Program-made: the position numbers and the translations under genes | Notes under the pieces: generated by a model | What the model saw: the letters and a program-made list of their open reading frames with translations, nothing else | Told to the model about the DNA's origin: nothing | Databases searched by the model: none | Shown: one piece after another, positions 61,477 through 64,000 of the stretch | Position numbering within the stretch: position 1 is the stretch's first letter | How the letters are laid out: each line of letters opens with the position of its first letter | Source of the DNA: Pseudonocardia sp. MH-G8 | Lineage (GTDB): Bacteria; Actinomycetota; Actinomycetes; Mycobacteriales; Pseudonocardiaceae | Reading direction: 5' to 3' | DNA: 64,000 nucleotides | Assembly (NCBI RefSeq): GCF_002262885.1 | Contig: NZ_NKYF01000041.1 | Location: 1-64,000, forward strand

Positions 61477-61552
61477 CCTCAGCTCCCGCGGCGGTGCGTC
61501 GACTCTTCGATGTCGTCCCCCCAGGTCGCGATTGCCCGTCCGCTCAACTTAG

Positions 61553-61572
61553 GTTAAGTCCGGCTACAAAAC
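61553..61572. promoter_or_regulatory. Shared operator motif, copy 2
   Basis: GTTAAGTCCGGCTACAAAAC differs from the motif at 56868 at three positions. It lies 77 bases upstream of the SDR start and includes a small dyad (ACTTA-GG-TTAAGT) just to its left. Its presence links the SDR-MFS unit to the enolase-superfamily and dehydrogenase units. Confidence 0.6.
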
Positions 61573-61628
61573 AACGTTCGAGCTGGTGACCCGGTCCCTG
61601 CGTCGCGCCCTCGCGAAACGATGTGCCG

Positions 61629-62825
61629 TCAGGCCGGCGCGGCGACGAGCGCGTGGCTGCCGGAGACCGCCAGGACCGGACCGGGCAGCGGGATCCGCAC
61701 CGGTGTGAGCGCCGAGCCCGCGGCGTAGCGGCCGATCGCGGCCCCGGAACCCCACGCCCAGAGGCCGCCGTCGGCGTCGACGGCGTAGCCGGTGAGGCCG
61801 GTGGCCCCGATCCACCGCGCAGGTGGCAGGTCCGCGACCCGGGTGGGAACGGCCGAGACGTGGTCACCCGCCTGCCCGTCACCGAGCGCGCCCGCAGCGC
61901 CGCGACCCCAGGCCCACACGCCCCCGTGCCGGTCCCGCGCGTAGGCGACGTCCGAGCCCCCGGCGACCTGGACGACGTCCACGAGCCCGGCCACCTCGAC
62001 CGGCCGGCCGGTCTGGCCACCGGTGGGCGTCACGCCCAGCAGGCCGTGCGCGTTGTTGCCCCACGCGCAGACACCGCCCTCGGCGGACGCAGCCACCACG
62101 GCACCCCCTGCGGACGCGAGCGAGACGACACCGGAGACACCGTCGACGGTCGTCAGCGACGTGTCGGCCCGATCGCCCAGCACGTCGGTGAGGTTGATGC
62201 CCCATCCGGCCACGGTTCCGTCGGTGCGCAGCGCGAGGGCCGTCAGGGCACCCGGGGCGATCGCGTGCACCCCCGTCAGGCCGTCGACCGGGCGCGGCGA
62301 CCCGACGTGGTCACGAACGCTGTCCCGCGTCCCACCGTGGGCGAGCAACCCCTCCCCCCAGGCCAGCACCGTGCCGTCGGCGCGCACGACGAACGCCGCC
62401 GACCCGACGACGTGCACGGAGCGCGCATCGCTGATCCCGGGAACCTGCTGGGGGGCCGGGGCGCTGTGCCGGGCGAGCTCGCCGTCGCCGAGGCTGCCCA
62501 GGTGCCCGAGTCCGTAGACCCACACGGTGCCGTCGGCGCGGACCGCGTAGGTCGTGAACCCGGAACTCGCGAGCGACACGACATCGCTCCACCCGGGGAC
62601 GACCTCCGGCCCGGCCCCACCGATCCCCGCACCGCCTTCCTGCGCGGCCGCGAAGTGCGGTTTCCAGGCGTACACGGTGCCCGACACCGGCTCGACGGGT
62701 TGCGGAGCGCCGGCGCCGGCGCGGCACGGTGGCGCGAGGAGGACGGCCCGGTCGGCGGCGGAGCAGCCGGCGAGGCCGAGCACGGCGGCGACCACGGTGA
62801 CGAGACGACGGGATGCGCGGATCAC
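61629..62825 (-). CDS. RCC1-repeat beta-propeller lipoprotein
   Basis: A 398-residue protein. From GTG 62825 it begins with a lipoprotein signal: a basic start (RASRR), a hydrophobic VTVVAAVLGLAG, then C21. The mature part has about seven RCC1-type blades, each with a W-x-W-G or V-x-x-W-G core (GTVYAWKPH, GTVWVYGLG, GTVLAWGEG, GTVAGWGIN, GGVCAWGNN, GGVWAWGRG, GGLWAWGSG). An upstream GTG at 62873 would hide the signal peptide and has no clear ribosome site. Extracellular RCC1 proteins are usually binding scaffolds; the partner is unknown. Confidence 0.82.
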   Translation of the reverse strand: MIRASRRLVTVVAAVLGLAGCSAADRAVLLAPPCRAGAGAPQPVEPVSGTVYAWKPHFAAAQEGGAGIGGAGPEVVPGWSDVVSLASSGFTTYAVRADGTVWVYGLGHLGSLGDGELARHSAPAPQQVPGISDARSVHVVGSAAFVVRADGTVLAWGEGLLAHGGTRDSVRDHVGSPRPVDGLTGVHAIAPGALTALALRTDGTVAGWGINLTDVLGDRADTSLTTVDGVSGVVSLASAGGAVVAASAEGGVCAWGNNAHGLLGVTPTGGQTGRPVEVAGLVDVVQVAGGSDVAYARDRHGGVWAWGRGAAGALGDGQAGDHVSAVPTRVADLPPARWIGATGLTGYAVDADGGLWAWGSGAAIGRYAAGSALTPVRIPLPGPVLAVSGSHALVAAPA

Positions 62826-63309
62826 GACGGGAAGCGTGCCCGCCGCACCCGACTCGCGGATCCGTAGTTCCACCCGGGTCCGCCACCACCCCCGACACGG
62901 CTGCTCGTGGCCGTGCGGAGCCGGTTGCCCAATCGGTCAGGCCCGCACCGCGGTCCTGAGTCGATCACGGGCATGCGGCCGGTCGATCTCCGATCACGAC
63001 CATTCGCCCATGACCGGCGCCGCGGGTCGGAGGCCAGGCCGCAGTGATCGATCCGATCAGTACCTGAGGGCGGGCGCTGCGACAATTGCGTACTTGTCGG
63101 GGTGATCACGGCCTGGTGATCGGTCCGAGCAGTGCGTGGGTGCTGTCGCGGCGACATCAGGTGCTTCTCGCAGCGATCATCGTCTGACATCCGCCGGTCC
63201 GATTCCGTGCTCCACGGGCAGCAACCAGCAACCGATACTGCAGATCTCGGTGGGTCGGCGGGAGGGTCTCGCAGACGTGGCTACTGCTGTGCGCCGATCA
63301 TCTCCGCGG
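62826..63309. other. Gene-free spacer
   Basis: No convincing gene was seen in this stretch. It contains about nine GATC sites between roughly 62960 and 63185, which may be chance. The rest of the gap to 63508 is occupied by the palindromic repeat and the HNH control segment. Confidence 0.5.
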
Positions 63310-63415
63310 CTCGCGCGCCGGCTCGCGGTCATGATCGCCAAGAATGGCGTGAGGGCGTCAGATCTGTCGCCCCCACACCACTTTCGCCGATCATGTCCGC
63401 CCGTCTCATGATCAG
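63310..63415 (-). repeat. Dispersed palindromic element, copy B (inverted relative to copy A)
   Basis: It reads on the minus strand as CTGATCATGAGACGGGCGGA onward and aligns with 21407-21512 over about 106 bases. The central stem is less perfect here: TGGCGTGAGGGCG (63345-63357) against CGCCCCCACACCA (63368-63380), with two non-Watson-Crick pairs around the loop TCAGATCTGT. Confidence 0.75.
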
Positions 63416-63479
63416 GTGGACGGTGAGCGCGCAACGTTCACTATTGCAAATAGTGGACCACCCGAACAGACCCATGCCA

Positions 63480-63495
63480 TCGAACACCTGTTCGA
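63480..63495. promoter_or_regulatory. LexA (SOS) box upstream of the second HNH gene
   Basis: TCGAAC-ACCT-GTTCGA is the same sequence and spacing as at 682-697, 13 bases before the ATG at 63509. It matches the actinobacterial LexA consensus exactly. Confidence 0.85.
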
Positions 63496-63508
63496 CTAAA
63501 CTTGAGGC

Positions 63509-64000
63509 ATGTCCGCAGTCACCGCCGCATACGAACACCTCCAAGAGGCGTTCGACGCATTCCGGCAGGCCGCGGAAAACCCCCTGACCTCAGACGCGGA
63601 ACTGCTGTCGGTACTCACCATCGGTGAAGGCATGTCCCGACAACACGACCACCTCACCGTCTCCACCACCGCCGCGCTGCAACGGCGCGGCACCTTCGCC
63701 GAACGCGGCTACCGCAAACCCGAAGGCGCACTCACCGACCTTCTGGGCTGCGACTCCTACGAAGCCCGCCGCCGCGTCGTGGCCGCCGAGCAGGCGTGCG
63801 AACAGATCGGGATCGACGGCACCGTGCTCCCCGCCCGCCTGCCCGCCACAGGGAAGGCGTTCGCCGCCGGACACGCAGGCCTGCGCCACGTCGAAGTCAT
63901 CGCCGCCCTGCTCAACACCCCCGAGGCCGGGCGGATCACCGACTGGCAACGGGCGGGGTTGGAAGAGCAGCTGGCCGGTATGGCCGGCGAGTACTCGCCC
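63509..64000 (+). CDS. 13E12/DUF222-HNH family protein, second copy (cut by the window end)
   Basis: The first 164 residues are visible and the frame is open at the edge. The sequence equals the gene at 711 almost exactly from residue 52 (VSTTAALQRRGTFAERGYRK onward) but differs at about a third of positions in the first 50 residues. The promoter segment is also conserved. The HNH domain would lie beyond the window. The mosaic of conserved and diverged parts suggests gene conversion between copies. Confidence 0.88.
   Translation, partial: MSAVTAAYEHLQEAFDAFRQAAENPLTSDAELLSVLTIGEGMSRQHDHLTVSTTAALQRRGTFAERGYRKPEGALTDLLGCDSYEARRRVVAAEQACEQIGIDGTVLPARLPATGKAFAAGHAGLRHVEVIAALLNTPEAGRITDWQRAGLEEQLAGMAGEYSP

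Noticed and set aside
63132..63587. Plus-strand frame across the second palindromic repeat and HNH promoter
   Set aside because: It overlaps the repeat element, the SOS box and the start of the HNH gene in another frame; similar peptides arise from the repeat copies in several frames, showing they come from the repeat and not from a gene.

Overview
The window is high-GC DNA (roughly 70% or more by eye) with many GTG starts, ATGA/GTGA stop-start overlaps and strong purine-rich ribosome sites. Gene families typical of actinomycetes are present: 13E12/DUF222-HNH proteins, a bkdABC-type dehydrogenase complex, many LacI, ROK, SorC and Lrp regulators, and ABC and MFS sugar transporters. It looks like a soil actinomycete of the Pseudonocardia type; the genus is inferred from overall character, not from a marker gene. 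No rRNA, tRNA, CRISPR array or complete insertion sequence was recognised.

Layout. 1-2000: a transposase tail, inverted repeats and an SOS-boxed DUF222-HNH gene. 2086-5971: SorC-type regulator, MFS transporter and sulfatase, with a clear operator array in the divergent gap. 5994-9081: a two-component system coupled to an acyltransferase-like membrane protein. 9163-13032: a branched-chain 2-oxoacid dehydrogenase operon (E1-alpha, E1-beta, E2) divergent from an Lrp/AsnC regulator. 13102-17475: a small ORF, a regulator divergent from an erythromycin-esterase homologue, transporter and transposase remnants, and a Tat-exported ferritin-like protein. 17580-21194: two EamA exporters with an Lrp and a LysR regulator.

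21590-38066 holds two carbohydrate ABC loci. The first (28693 back to 21590) runs solute-binding protein, two permeases, glycoside hydrolase, enolase-superfamily dehydratase and aldo/keto reductase, with a Gfo/Idh/MocA oxidoreductase and a LacI regulator beside it. The second (38066 back to 32571) runs LacI, solute-binding protein, two permeases and sulfatase, next to a metabolite:proton symporter. 39035-47736 is a tightly overlapping eight-gene operon joining a Dpp/Opp-type ABC importer to MurQ, AnmK and a beta-lactamase-fold serine hydrolase, best read as uptake and catabolism of cell-wall muropeptides.

47745-52680 contains a broken ECF sigma factor, a low-complexity secreted protein and a 1,360-residue protein with a trypsin-like protease, a STAND-type NTPase, a membrane helix and a probable beta-propeller. 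This is the most unusual single gene. 52706-61476 is a second sugar-oxidation locus: two aldo/keto reductases, a UlaG-like metallo-hydrolase, a near-identical second copy of the enolase-superfamily gene, a zinc alcohol dehydrogenase, a ROK regulator, an MFS transporter and an extended SDR. A shared 20-bp motif precedes two of its transcription units. The window closes with an RCC1-repeat lipoprotein, a second copy of a roughly 106-bp palindromic repeat, and a second SOS-boxed DUF222-HNH gene cut by the window edge.

Much of the window therefore serves carbohydrate scavenging (sulfated or acidic sugars, peptidoglycan fragments), each locus with its own transporter and dedicated regulator. Several long intergenic inverted repeats lie between these loci.
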